A stretch of DNA of 64,000 nt from Streptomyces griseosporeus (GTDB lineage: Bacteria; Actinomycetota; Actinomycetes; Streptomycetales; Streptomycetaceae): assembly GCF_014656055.1 (NCBI RefSeq), contig NZ_BNBR01000009.1, positions 291,481-355,480 of the forward strand. Direction: 5' to 3'. The translations under genes and the position numbers were made by a program. Under the pieces are notes generated by a model, which was not told the DNA's origin, searched no databases, and worked only from the letters and a program-made list of their open reading frames with translations. Shown here one piece after another: positions 17,329 through 25,917 of the stretch. Numbering within the stretch: the stretch's first letter is position 1; each line of letters begins with the position of its first letter.

Positions 17329-18240
17329 ATGGCCGTCGAGACCACCGCCGCGCCCACGGCACCCGTGCGCCCGAAGACCCCGGCCACCGCGTCCGCGCCC
17401 GCGCCCGCCCCCTGGGCCTCCCGCGCGGCCGTCAACACCGTCCTGGCGATCGTCGCGCTGTACACGCTGATGCCGCTGAGCTGGCTGCTGGTCAACGCCA
17501 CGAAGAACAACGGCGACCTGTTCGGCCGGCCCGGCTTCCGGCTCGGCGCCTTCAGCCTGTTCGCCAACATCGCCGACCTGTTCGCGTACCAGGACGGCCT
17601 GTTCGGGCGCTGGCTGCTCAACAGCCTGCTGTACTCGGTCGCCGGCGCGCTGGCGTCCACCCTGGTGTCGCTGCTCGCGGGGTACGCGTTCGCCGTGTAC
17701 GGCTTCCCCGGCCGGGAGAAGGTCTACGGCCTGGTCCTGCTGGGCATCCTGGTGCCGCCCACCGTGATCGCGCTGCCGATGTACCTGCTGGCCTCCGAGG
17801 CCGGGCTGGTCAACACCTACTGGGCGGTGCTGATCCCGGGCCTGGTCAACCCGTTCGGGGTCTATCTGGCGCGGGTGTTCGCCGAGGCGTACCTGCCCGC
17901 GGAGACGCTGGAGGCGGCCCGCATGGACGGGGCGGGTGAGCTGCGGGTGTTCCGGTCGGTGGCGCTGCCGATGCTCTCACCGGCGTTCGTCACGATCTTC
18001 CTGTTCACGTTCACCGGCAGCTGGAACAACTTCTTCCTGCCGCTGGTGATGCTGAACGACTCGTCCCTGTACCCGGTGGGCCTCGGCCTGTACGGCTGGA
18101 ACGCCGTGCTGCCGCAGGAGCCGCAGCTGTACGCGCTCGTCGTCACGGGCTCCCTGCTGTCGGTCGTGCCGCTCGCCGTCGCCTTCCTCACGCTGCAGCG
18201 CCACTGGCGCTCCGGCCTGACCGCGGGAGCCGTCAAGTGA
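17329..18240 (+). CDS. ABC sugar transporter permease (MalG type)
   Basis: A 303-aa inner-membrane permease. A Pro/Ala-rich cytoplasmic N-terminus precedes about six transmembrane segments. The EAA loop is EAARMDGAGELRVFRSVALP. The ATG at 17329 lies 2 nt after the previous stop and is served by AAGGAGG at 17315-17321, inside the end of the upstream gene, so the two permeases are translationally linked. Confidence 0.93.
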   Translation: MAVETTAAPTAPVRPKTPATASAPAPAPWASRAAVNTVLAIVALYTLMPLSWLLVNATKNNGDLFGRPGFRLGAFSLFANIADLFAYQDGLFGRWLLNSLLYSVAGALASTLVSLLAGYAFAVYGFPGREKVYGLVLLGILVPPTVIALPMYLLASEAGLVNTYWAVLIPGLVNPFGVYLARVFAEAYLPAETLEAARMDGAGELRVFRSVALPMLSPAFVTIFLFTFTGSWNNFFLPLVMLNDSSLYPVGLGLYGWNAVLPQEPQLYALVVTGSLLSVVPLAVAFLTLQRHWRSGLTAGAVK

Positions 18241-19256
18241 CCCCTGTGCCTCGTCGTCCGCGCACCGTGCTGGCCATGGATCCGCCGGTCCGTGACGCCC
18301 TGTTCGACCGGGCCGCGCTCGACCGGCTCACCACGCTCGCCGACACCGATCCCGCCCTGGCCGTAGCGGACTTCGCCGACCCGGCGGCGGCCGGGCCGCT
18401 GGCGGCCGCCGAGGTGCTGCTCACGGGCTGGGGCTGCCCGCCGCTGACGGGCAAGGCGCTGGCGCGGATGCCGCGGCTGCGGACGGTGGTGCACGCGGCG
18501 GGCTCGGTGAAGCACCACATCACGCGCGCGTGCTGGGAACGCGGCCTCACGGTCGCCTCGGCGGCCGGCGCCAACGCCCTGCCGGTGGCCGAGTACACGG
18601 TCGCCGCGATCCTCTTCTCCGGCAAGCGCGTCCTGCACGCGGCACACGTCTACCGGGAGAAGCGGGCCTGGGTGAACGCCCTGGACGTGATCGGCGACGG
18701 CGGCAACCACCGCCGTACGGTCGGCGTGGTGGGTGCCTCCCGGATCGGCCGCCGGGTCATCGAGCTGCTGCGGCCGTACGACCTGACGGTGCTGCTGTAC
18801 GACCCGTACGTGGACGCCGCGGAGGCGGAGCGGCTCGGCGTGCGCCGCGTCGACCTGGACACGCTGGCCCGCTCCAGCGACACGGTCACCGTGCACGCCC
18901 CCGAACTGCCCGAGACACGGCACCTGTTCGACCGTGCCCGGCTCGCCCTCATGCCGGACGGGTCGACGCTGGTCAACACCGCGCGCGGCTCCCTCGTCGA
19001 CACGGCCGCGCTGACCGAGGAGCTGGTCTCGGGCCGCCTGTACGCGGTCCTTGACGTCACCGACCCTGAGGTCCTGCCGCCCGGCTCACCCCTGTACGAC
19101 CTGCCCAACGTGCTGCTCACCCCGCACATCGCGGGCTCCCTCGGCAACGAGCTGGGGCGGATGGCGCAGGCGGCGCTGGACGAGCTGGAGCGATACGCGC
19201 GCGGGCTGCCGTACGCCGACCCGGTGCACGCGGACCACCTGGGCCGCTCGGCCTGA
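18237..19256 (+). CDS. D-2-hydroxyacid dehydrogenase family oxidoreductase
   Basis: A 339-aa NAD(P)-dependent dehydrogenase whose GTG start overlaps the permease stop by 4 nt (GTGA), placing it in the sugar operon. The Rossmann motif is VGVVGASRIGRRVIELL. The catalytic Arg lies in VNTARGSLVDT, the acidic residue near LDVTDPEVLP, and the His in LTPHIAGSLGNE. Family members interconvert 2-hydroxy and 2-keto acids. In this context it may act on a uronic-acid-derived keto acid released from the polysaccharide, but that is inference. Confidence 0.88.
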   Translation: MTPVPRRPRTVLAMDPPVRDALFDRAALDRLTTLADTDPALAVADFADPAAAGPLAAAEVLLTGWGCPPLTGKALARMPRLRTVVHAAGSVKHHITRACWERGLTVASAAGANALPVAEYTVAAILFSGKRVLHAAHVYREKRAWVNALDVIGDGGNHRRTVGVVGASRIGRRVIELLRPYDLTVLLYDPYVDAAEAERLGVRRVDLDTLARSSDTVTVHAPELPETRHLFDRARLALMPDGSTLVNTARGSLVDTAALTEELVSGRLYAVLDVTDPEVLPPGSPLYDLPNVLLTPHIAGSLGNELGRMAQAALDELERYARGLPYADPVHADHLGRSA

Positions 19257-19267
19257 GCACGTGCAGA

Positions 19268-19303
19268 GGGAGGGGCGGGCCCCGCTGGGGTCGCGCCCCT
19301 CCC
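19268..19303. terminator. Bidirectional terminator between dehydrogenase and MFS exporter genes
   Basis: GGGAGGGGCG (19268-19277) pairs perfectly with CGCCCCTCCC (19294-19303) around a 16-nt loop, between two convergent genes. Confidence 0.75.
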
Positions 19304-19313
19304 CCGCGCCGGC

Positions 19314-20753
19314 TCACTCCTGGTGGGCCACCGCCCGCCGCGGCAGCGCCACGCACAGCCCCGCGCAGACCAGGAAGGCGGCCGTCACCCACGGCATCAC
19401 CGAGGTGAGCGCGTCGGTCAGCCCCTGGTCGGCGTGGCCGAAGAACAGGGTGCCGAAGACGGCCGCGCCGAGCGCCCCGCCGAACTGCTGGGCGGTGGAG
19501 AAGATGCCTGACGCCCCGCCGGCCAGGTCGGCGGGCACGGCGGACAGGACGACGTTGACCAGCGGCACGACGAGGAAGCCGAGGCCGGCGCCGGCGACCA
19601 GCAGACCGGGCACCAGCGGCCAGGCCCCGGTGTGCGCGGCGGCGGCGCCCTCGACGGCGGCCCACACCCAGCCGAACCCGCCGGCCATCAGCAGCGCCCC
19701 CGCGGCGAGGACCGTACGGCCGTACCTGACGGCGAGGGTGTCGGCGACGGGGGCGGTGAGGAAGCCGCCCGCGGAGAAGGCCACCATCAGCACGCCGGCC
19801 TGCATCGGCGTGTATCCCTCGCTGCCCTGCAGCCAGATGGTGAAGACCAGGAAGAAGCCCTGCATGCCGACCGAGAAGAGCAGCTGGACCAGGGCGCCGA
19901 CGGAGAACGCGGGCAGGCGGAAGGCGCGGGCGGGCAGCAGCGGGGTCGTACCGGCCGCGGGCCGCCGTGCCTCGTAGACCCCGAGGGCGACGACCGCGCA
20001 CACGCCGGCGGTCAGGCACGCCCAGCCCCACACCGGCCAGCCGTTCTCCCGGCCCTGGACCAGTGGCAGCACGATCGCGACGAGACCCGCGGCGAGCAGC
20101 AGGCTGCCCGGCAGGTCGGGCCGGCCGGCGGAGCGTTCCCTCGTGGCGGGGACGAGCAGCAGGCCCGCGGCGAAGGTCGCGGCCGCGACCGGCACGTTCA
20201 CCAGGAACACCGACCGCCAGCCCCAGCCGAACAGGTCGGCGTCGGTCAGGACGCCGCCCAGCAGCAGCCCCACTGCGGAGGCGAAGCCGGCGACGGCGCC
20301 GTACATCCCGAAGGCGGCGCCCCGTTCCTTGCCGTGGAAGAGGGTGCGGAAGGAGCCGAGCACCTGCGGTACCAGGACGGCCGCCATGACGCCCTGCACG
20401 GCGCGGGCGGCGATCAGCTGGCCCGGTGTCTGGGCGACGCCGCAGGCGAGGCTGGCCAGGCCGAAGCCGGCGGTGCCGGTGAGGAAGAGGGCGCGGCGGC
20501 CGAGGCGGTCGCCGAGGTGCCCGGAGACGATCAGCGCGGCGCCGAAGCCGAGCAGGTAGGCGGAGACCAGCCACTGCAGGTCGCTGGGCGAGGCGTGCAG
20601 GTCGCGGCCGACGGACGGGATCGCCACGTTGACGATGGTGACGTCCAGCAGGTCCATCAGGGCGGCCACCATCATCACGGCGGCGGCGGCCCAGCGGCGC
20701 GGGTGGGGCCGCGGTGCGGCGGGCGGGCGGGAGGCGGTCAGAGGCGTGGTCAT
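19314..20753 (-). CDS. MFS multidrug exporter, DHA2 (EmrB/QacA) family
   Basis: A 479-aa polytopic membrane protein. The opening AAVMMVAALMDLLDVTIVNVAIPSVGRDL and the following HLGDRLGRRALFL (MFS motif A) are typical of the 14-helix drug/proton antiporters. It likely expels a toxic compound at the expense of the proton gradient. It diverges from a MarR regulator with palindromic operators in between, the usual arrangement for a drug-induced pump. The substrate is unknown. Confidence 0.92.
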   Translation of the reverse strand: MTTPLTASRPPAAPRPHPRRWAAAAVMMVAALMDLLDVTIVNVAIPSVGRDLHASPSDLQWLVSAYLLGFGAALIVSGHLGDRLGRRALFLTGTAGFGLASLACGVAQTPGQLIAARAVQGVMAAVLVPQVLGSFRTLFHGKERGAAFGMYGAVAGFASAVGLLLGGVLTDADLFGWGWRSVFLVNVPVAAATFAAGLLLVPATRERSAGRPDLPGSLLLAAGLVAIVLPLVQGRENGWPVWGWACLTAGVCAVVALGVYEARRPAAGTTPLLPARAFRLPAFSVGALVQLLFSVGMQGFFLVFTIWLQGSEGYTPMQAGVLMVAFSAGGFLTAPVADTLAVRYGRTVLAAGALLMAGGFGWVWAAVEGAAAAHTGAWPLVPGLLVAGAGLGFLVVPLVNVVLSAVPADLAGGASGIFSTAQQFGGALGAAVFGTLFFGHADQGLTDALTSVMPWVTAAFLVCAGLCVALPRRAVAHQE

Positions 20754-20802
20754 GGGAGGTCCCCCAGGGCTCGGAGAGGGGTCGATCGGAGAGAGGTGGA
20801 TT

Positions 20803-20826
20803 TATTTCGTTCGACCGAACGAAATA
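20803..20826. promoter_or_regulatory. Perfect palindromic operator O1 for the MarR/MFS pair
   Basis: Arms TATTTCGTTCG and CGAACGAAATA (11 bp each) flank a central AC. It lies 50 bp upstream of the exporter ATG, next to A/T-rich sequence that could be its -10 region. Symmetry and size fit a MarR dimer. Confidence 0.75.
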
Positions 20827-20854
20827 GTTGCACTCGGACGACCGCGCCCGCAAG

Positions 20855-20889
20855 TAGTTAGTTCGACCGAACGAAATTTTTGCTAGCCT
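20855..20889 (+). promoter_or_regulatory. Second operator O2 and promoter of the marR gene (probably leaderless)
   Basis: A half-degenerate copy of the palindrome (TAGTTAGTTCG-AC-CGAACGAAATT, 20855-20878; 8 of 11 positions symmetric) overlaps a -35-like TTCGAC (20862-20867). A -10-like TAGCCT lies at 20884-20889, 16 nt downstream. Transcription would begin near 20896, next to the ATG at 20897, so a leaderless message and autorepression are likely. Confidence 0.55.
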
Positions 20890-20896
20890 GAGCCGC

Positions 20897-21367
20897 ATGA
20901 CCACGGGCGAGGAAGAACGGCGGGCCGCGACCCTGGCCCGGCTGATGGAGGTGGGGCGCGCCCACAGCGCCGTCACGGTGATGTTCCATTCGGCGGTCGC
21001 GGCCAAGCAGGGCCTGAACGCCACCGAGGAGAAGACGCTCGACTACCTGGAGCGGCAGGGGCCGCTCACCGCCAAGGACCTCGCGCGGCTGACCGGACTG
21101 GCACCGGCGTCCGTCACCGGCCTCGTGGACCGCCTCCAGGCCAAGGGGTTCGTACGGCGCGTCGCGCACCCCACCGACAAGCGCCGCGTCCTGGTCGAGC
21201 TGAACCGGGAGAGGATCGGGGAACTCGCCGTGTTCTTCGAGGACTGGGCGCGCGACATCGTCGAGACGTGCGAGCAGTTCGGCACGGACGAACTGGAGAC
21301 GGTGATCCGCTTCCTGACCGTGATGGCCGAGGCCCAGCGCAAGGCCGCGGCCCGCCTCGCCGACTGA
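20897..21367 (+). CDS. MarR-family transcriptional regulator
   Basis: A 156-aa winged-helix dimeric repressor. The recognition region is LTAKDLARLTGLAPASVTGLVDRLQAKGFV and the wing is RVAHPTDKRRVLVELN; flanking helices form the dimer interface. It is divergent from the MFS exporter, with two operators in the intergenic region, so it very probably represses both genes until a small-molecule ligand binds. The gene is complete and of normal length. Confidence 0.93.
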   Translation: MTTGEEERRAATLARLMEVGRAHSAVTVMFHSAVAAKQGLNATEEKTLDYLERQGPLTAKDLARLTGLAPASVTGLVDRLQAKGFVRRVAHPTDKRRVLVELNRERIGELAVFFEDWARDIVETCEQFGTDELETVIRFLTVMAEAQRKAAARLAD

Positions 21368-21395
21368 GGCGGGGCCGACGGAGGCGACCCGGCCG

Positions 21396-23045
21396 TCAGT
21401 GCCGGTCCTCCCCTGCGGTCAGCTGCTCCCGGTACTCCTCGGGCGTGACCTTCGGGATGTGGCTGTGGTCGCCGAACATGACCCGGGCCAGCCGGGCCCG
21501 CACCCGCTGGGAGGGGCGTACCGTCCGGCGTACCCCGTTGGCGTCGACGAGCGGCCCGATCTCGTACGGCCGGCTCTGCTCGTGCTGGGTGAGGGTGAAC
21601 AGCTGCGCCTGCGTCAGGGGCTCGTGGATCTCGACGTACTCGCCGCTCGGCAGCCGCTTGATGGTGCCGGTCTCCCTGCCGTGCAGCACCTTGTCACGGT
21701 CGCGGCGCTGCAGGCCGAGGCACATCCGCTTGGTGACGAAGAAGGCGAGCGGCGGCGCGACGAACACGGCGATCCGCACGAACCAGGTGATCAGGTTGAT
21801 GGACAGGTGCAGATGGGTGGCGACGATGTCGTTGCCGCCGCCGATCAGCAGGACCACGTACAGCGTCAGCCAGGCCACGCCGAGCCCGGTGCGCACGGGG
21901 GCGTTGCGCGGCCGGTCGAGGACGTGGTGCTCGCGTTTGTCGCCGGTGACCCAGGCCTCGACGAAGGGGTAGACGCCGATGGCGAGCATGACCAGCGGGA
22001 ACAGCGCGAAGGGGATGAAGACCCCGAGGACCAGGGTGTGTCCGAAGGCGTTGATCTCCCAGCCGGGCATCACCCGGATCAGGCCCTCGGAGAAGCCGAG
22101 GTACCAGTCGGGCTGGGCGCCGGTGGTGACGAGGTCCGGCCGGTAGGGGCCGAACGCCCACACCGGGTTGATGCTCGCGACGGCGCCCATGATCGTCAGC
22201 ACGCCGAAGACGAGGAAGAAGAACCCGCCGGCCTTCGCCATGTAGACCGGCATGAACGGCATGCCCACCACGGTCCGCTGGTCGCGGCCGGGGCCGGGGT
22301 ACTGGGTGTGCTTGTGGTAGAAGACCAGGATCAGATGGGCCACCACCAGGCCGAGCATGATCCCCGGCAGCAGCAGGACGTGGACCGGGTAGAGCCGCGA
22401 GATGAAGCCCTCTCCGGGGAACTGGCCGCCGAAGAGGAAGAAGTCCAGGTACGTCCCGACGATCGGCACGGACAGCACCGCGCCGTGGGCGAAGCGCAGG
22501 CCGGTGCCGGACAGCAGGTCGTCGGGGAGCGAGTAGCCGGTCAGGCCGGTGATGATGCCGAGCATCAGCAGCGTCCAGCCGAACAGCCAGTTCATCTCGC
22601 GGGGCTTGCGGAAGGCGCCGGTGAAGAACACCCGCATCATGTGCACGAGCATGCCGGTGACGAAGACCAGCGCCGCCCAGTGGTGGATCTGCCGGATGAG
22701 CAGCCCGCCGCGCACCTCGAAGCTGATGTCGAGCGTCGACTCGTACGCCCGGGTCATGATCACGCCGTTGAGGGGCTCGTAGGAGCCGTGGTACGTGACG
22801 TCGACCGCGCTCGGCTCGAAGAAGAGGGTGAGCCAGACGCCGGTGAGGATGAGGACGAGGAAGCTGTAGAGGCAGATCTCGCCCAGCATGAAGGACCAGT
22901 GGTCCGGGAACACCTTGCGCATCTGGGACTTGGCCAGGGCGTAGACGCCGAGCCGGCCGTCCGCCCAGTCGGCGAGCCGTTCCCCGCGTCCGGGCGCGCC
23001 CCGGCGCGCGGAGCGTCCGTCCACCGGCCGTGCGCCGTCGTCCAT
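21396..23045 (-). CDS. Cytochrome bc1 complex cytochrome b subunit, orphan paralogue (QcrB-like)
   Basis: A 549-aa cytochrome b with the long actinobacterial N- and C-terminal extensions. Heme-ligand histidines appear in GGLLIRQIHHWAALVFVTGMLVHMMRVFF and RLYPVHVLLLPGIMLGLVVAHL. The quinol-oxidation (Qo) loop is QPDWYLGF, the PDWY form common in actinobacteria. In a typical genome qcrB sits in a qcrC-qcrA-qcrB operon beside cytochrome oxidase genes. Here it is alone, between marR and a VWA gene, so it is probably a second copy. Whether it assembles into a bc1 complex is unknown. Confidence 0.92.
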   Translation of the reverse strand: MDDGARPVDGRSARRGAPGRGERLADWADGRLGVYALAKSQMRKVFPDHWSFMLGEICLYSFLVLILTGVWLTLFFEPSAVDVTYHGSYEPLNGVIMTRAYESTLDISFEVRGGLLIRQIHHWAALVFVTGMLVHMMRVFFTGAFRKPREMNWLFGWTLLMLGIITGLTGYSLPDDLLSGTGLRFAHGAVLSVPIVGTYLDFFLFGGQFPGEGFISRLYPVHVLLLPGIMLGLVVAHLILVFYHKHTQYPGPGRDQRTVVGMPFMPVYMAKAGGFFFLVFGVLTIMGAVASINPVWAFGPYRPDLVTTGAQPDWYLGFSEGLIRVMPGWEINAFGHTLVLGVFIPFALFPLVMLAIGVYPFVEAWVTGDKREHHVLDRPRNAPVRTGLGVAWLTLYVVLLIGGGNDIVATHLHLSINLITWFVRIAVFVAPPLAFFVTKRMCLGLQRRDRDKVLHGRETGTIKRLPSGEYVEIHEPLTQAQLFTLTQHEQSRPYEIGPLVDANGVRRTVRPSQRVRARLARVMFGDHSHIPKVTPEEYREQLTAGEDRH

Positions 23046-23135
23046 CCGTCGTCGCCTCCCCGTGGGGTCTCCCTCAGGGTGGCACGCGGACGCGCCCGGG
23101 CCAACGGTCTAGGCGGCCGGGCGAGTGACCGCCGC

Positions 23136-23861
23136 TCAGGCCGGCCGGACGATCCCCCGGGCCCGCGCCGTCGCCAGCCACTGCGGGAACTCGCCCACGA
23201 GGCGGTCGTACAGTTCGGCGTCGGAGACCTTCCCGGGGTCGGCGCCCGCGTGAAAGAAGCCGGCGTTGTCGACGACCCGCTTGTCCGGTACGGCCAGCTC
23301 GTCGAGCCTGCGCAGGAAGTCGAACTGCTTGCTGTGCGGGTCGCCGAAGCCGATGAACTGCCAGAACAGCGGGAGCGGTGCCGCCTTGCACAGGTACCGC
23401 TCGGCGGCGAGCTTGTTGATCGGGCCGCCGTCGGTCTGGAAGACGACCAGGGCCGGTTCCTTGGCGCCGCTGTCGAGGTAGTGGTCGATCACGGCGTCCA
23501 TGGCGAGGTGGTAGCTGGTCTTGCCCATGTGGCCGAGACCGGCGGCGATCCGCTCGACGCTGCCCCGGTGGTCGGCGAGGGCGATCTCGGTGACCGCGTC
23601 GACGTCGGTGGAGAAGAAGACGACCGGCACGCTCCCGTCGTCGTCGAGGTGCGCGGCCAGACCGAGCACCCGGTCGGCGAGCGCCTGCACACTGCCGTCG
23701 CCGTAGTACGGCTTCATGGAGCCGGAGTAGTCGACGACGAGGTAGACGGCGGCCCGCAGGCCGTCCAGCCCGTGCTTGGTCAGCGAGACCCCGGCGCTCT
23801 TGTACAGGCTGACCAGCGCGGGCGCGGTCTCCTCCACCTTGGTCAGACTGATCGCGGCCAT
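23136..23861 (-). CDS. VWA-domain protein (TerF/TerY-like)
   Basis: A 241-aa cytosolic protein; the ATG at 23861 has a strong GGGGGAGG site. Residues ~1-30 include ISLTKVEETAPALVSLYKSAGVSL. A von Willebrand A domain follows with the metal-ion-dependent adhesion motif VDYSGSM (DxSxS), the downstream Thr region MGKTSYHLA, and the Asp motif FQTDGG. Such proteins occur with TerD-like stress and tellurite-resistance genes, where they bind partner proteins through a divalent cation. No ter gene lies next to it here. Role unknown. Confidence 0.87.
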   Translation of the reverse strand: MAAISLTKVEETAPALVSLYKSAGVSLTKHGLDGLRAAVYLVVDYSGSMKPYYGDGSVQALADRVLGLAAHLDDDGSVPVVFFSTDVDAVTEIALADHRGSVERIAAGLGHMGKTSYHLAMDAVIDHYLDSGAKEPALVVFQTDGGPINKLAAERYLCKAAPLPLFWQFIGFGDPHSKQFDFLRRLDELAVPDKRVVDNAGFFHAGADPGKVSDAELYDRLVGEFPQWLATARARGIVRPA

Positions 23862-24012
23862 GCGGCCTCCCCCTTCGCACACGTCACCGGCAGCCGAGAC
23901 TACGGCACACGGACCCCAGCGCTCAGCGACTCCACAGGTGTTCGCTATTTTGTTCGCCGCCGTCCCCACCGGCTCACCGTCCCCCGCCCCACCTGCCAAG
24001 GAGCCGGCCTCC

Positions 24013-24975
24013 GTGGAACCGTCCGAGTCCACCGCTGAACCCTCCGCGTCCACCGGGACGCCCGCGCCCGCCGTCACGACCTGCTACCGCCACCCCAAGG
24101 CGGAGACATACGTCCGCTGCATCCGCTGCGACCGCTACATCTGCCCGGACTGCATGCGCGAGGCGGCCGTCGGCCACCAGTGCGTGGAGTGCGTGAAGGA
24201 GGGCATGCGCTCGGTGCGGCAGGCCCGTACGGCCTTCGGCGGCCGTATCTCGGCGGTGCCCGCGGTGACGTACACGCTCATCGCCCTGAACGTGCTGGCG
24301 TATCTGGCGGAGCTGGTACGGCCCGCCGTCGTGGACCGGTTCGGCATGCTGGGCGCCCATCTGGTCGACACCGACGGGACGCACTACCTCTACGACCCGG
24401 CGCTCACCGACCTGCTGCGCCCCGAGGGTGTCGTCGCCGGCGAGTGGTACCGGCTGCTGACCGGCGCCTTCCTGCACCTGCCGGCGACGGACACCCCGTT
24501 CGGCGTGGTCCACATCGTGATGAACATGGTGGCGCTGTGGAACCTCGGCCGGGTCGTCGAGGCGCAGCTCGGCCGGGTCCGCTATCTGGCGCTGTATCTG
24601 CTGTCGGCGCTCGGCAGCTCCGTGTTCGTGCTGCTCATCGCCCCCGAGCAGCTCACGGTCGGCGCCTCGGGGGCCGTGTTCGGCCTGGGTGCCGCCTACT
24701 ACGTGATGGCGCGCCGGCTCGGCGCGGACATGGCCTCGGTCAACCGGTACATGGCGGGCCTGCTGCTGTGGATGGTGGTCTCCGCGGGCTTCGCCTCCTG
24801 GCAGGGCCACCTCGGTGGTCTGCTGGCCGGCGGCGTGGTCACGGCGGCGTACGCGTACGCTCCCCGCAGCGGCCGGCGCGCGCTGGTGCAGGCCGCGGCC
24901 TGTGCAACGCTGCTGGCGCTGCTCGTGCTGTGCGCGTGGGGCAAGGTTGTCGGACTGACGGGAGGAGCGGCCTGA
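24013..24975 (+). CDS. Rhomboid-family intramembrane serine protease with N-terminal zinc-binding domain
   Basis: A 320-aa membrane protease. GTG 24013 is chosen because AAGGAG (23998-24003) sits 9 nt upstream; frames further left lack a site. Residues ~20-60 are a Cys/His zinc-binding segment (CYRHPKAETYVRCIRC, CPDCMREAAVGHQC) of B-box type. About six transmembrane helices follow. The catalytic Ser is in GASGAVFGL (~residue 218) and the His in GHLGGLLAG (~265), the standard rhomboid dyad. It cleaves membrane proteins within the bilayer; substrates are unknown. The architecture is common in actinobacteria. Confidence 0.92.
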   Translation: MEPSESTAEPSASTGTPAPAVTTCYRHPKAETYVRCIRCDRYICPDCMREAAVGHQCVECVKEGMRSVRQARTAFGGRISAVPAVTYTLIALNVLAYLAELVRPAVVDRFGMLGAHLVDTDGTHYLYDPALTDLLRPEGVVAGEWYRLLTGAFLHLPATDTPFGVVHIVMNMVALWNLGRVVEAQLGRVRYLALYLLSALGSSVFVLLIAPEQLTVGASGAVFGLGAAYYVMARRLGADMASVNRYMAGLLLWMVVSAGFASWQGHLGGLLAGGVVTAAYAYAPRSGRRALVQAAACATLLALLVLCAWGKVVGLTGGAA

Positions 24976-24994
24976 CCGGGCCGCGGTGACTGCG

Positions 24995-25900
24995 ATGAAA
25001 CGTATCGGTTGTCTGGTCCTCGCCGCCGTGCCCGTCGTGGCGATGGGGGTGTTCTACGTCCTCGGCCCCGACGACGCCGACTCCGGCGCCGCGAACGGCC
25101 CGTCCGTCTCCCAGGAGCTGAAGGACGCCAAGGCGCGCGCCTCGGGCGCCTCGAAGCGGTCCGAGGACGAGCAGGTGATCGCCGACGCCCCGCCCGGGCT
25201 CGCCGCCCCCGCCGCGAAGGAACTGGCCCAGAAGATCGTCTCCAGCGCGGAGAACTCCACGCTGGACTGGCGCGGCGCCTACGGCTCGGTGGAGGACATC
25301 GGCGACGGCTGCGGCTACACGGCCGGCATCATCGGCTTCTGCACGGGCACGCACGATCTGCTCGCCCTGGTGGAGAACTACACCAGGGCCCACCCGGGCA
25401 ACGGCCTGGAGAAGTACCTGCCCGCGCTGCGCAAGGTCGACGGCAGCGACTCGCACGAGGGCCTGGACCCGGGCTTCCCGGCCGCGTGGAAGGCCGAGGC
25501 GCGACTGCCCGCGTTCCGCGAGGCGCAGGACACCGAGCGCGACCGGGTCTACTTCGACCCGGCCGTCCGCCTCGCCAAGCTCGACGGCCTCGGCACGCTG
25601 GGCCAGTTCGTGTACTACGACGCGATGGTCTTCCACGGCCCCGGCATCGAGGCGGACGGCTTCTACGTGCTGCGCGACCGCGCGCGGGAGAAGGCGAAGC
25701 CCCCGGCCGAGGGCGGCGACGAGAAGGCCTACCTCGACGCGTTCCTGGACGTGCGCCGCACCGCGATGAAGCAGCGCCGGGCCACCCTGGACACGTCCCG
25801 CATCGACACGGCCCAGCGGCGCTTCCTGGCCGACGGCAACCTGGACCTGCGCACCCCGCTGGTGTGGTCGGTGTACGGGGAGACGTACCGCTTGCCGTAG
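24995..25900 (+). CDS. Chitosanase, glycoside hydrolase family 46
   Basis: A 301-aa enzyme hydrolysing beta-1,4 glucosamine links in chitosan. The catalytic Glu is in IVSSAENSTLDW (~residue 86) and the catalytic Asp in SVEDIGDGCGYT (~102), followed by AGIIGFCTGTHDLLALV, all typical of Streptomyces GH46 enzymes. The N-terminus (KRIGCLVLAAVPVVAMGVFYVL) is a signal peptide or membrane anchor; no clear AxA site is seen before the acidic GPDDAD, so tethering is possible. ATG 24995 has GGTGA 5 nt upstream. It follows the rhomboid gene by 19 nt and may be cotranscribed. Confidence 0.92.
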   Translation: MKRIGCLVLAAVPVVAMGVFYVLGPDDADSGAANGPSVSQELKDAKARASGASKRSEDEQVIADAPPGLAAPAAKELAQKIVSSAENSTLDWRGAYGSVEDIGDGCGYTAGIIGFCTGTHDLLALVENYTRAHPGNGLEKYLPALRKVDGSDSHEGLDPGFPAAWKAEARLPAFREAQDTERDRVYFDPAVRLAKLDGLGTLGQFVYYDAMVFHGPGIEADGFYVLRDRAREKAKPPAEGGDEKAYLDAFLDVRRTAMKQRRATLDTSRIDTAQRRFLADGNLDLRTPLVWSVYGETYRLP

Positions 25901-25917
25901 GCACCGGGGACATGCGG

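Noticed and set aside
23776..24012. N-terminal extension of the rhomboid protein to an upstream start
   Set aside because: The extension overlaps the start of the divergent VWA gene and lacks a ribosome site; GTG 24013 has AAGGAG at good spacing.
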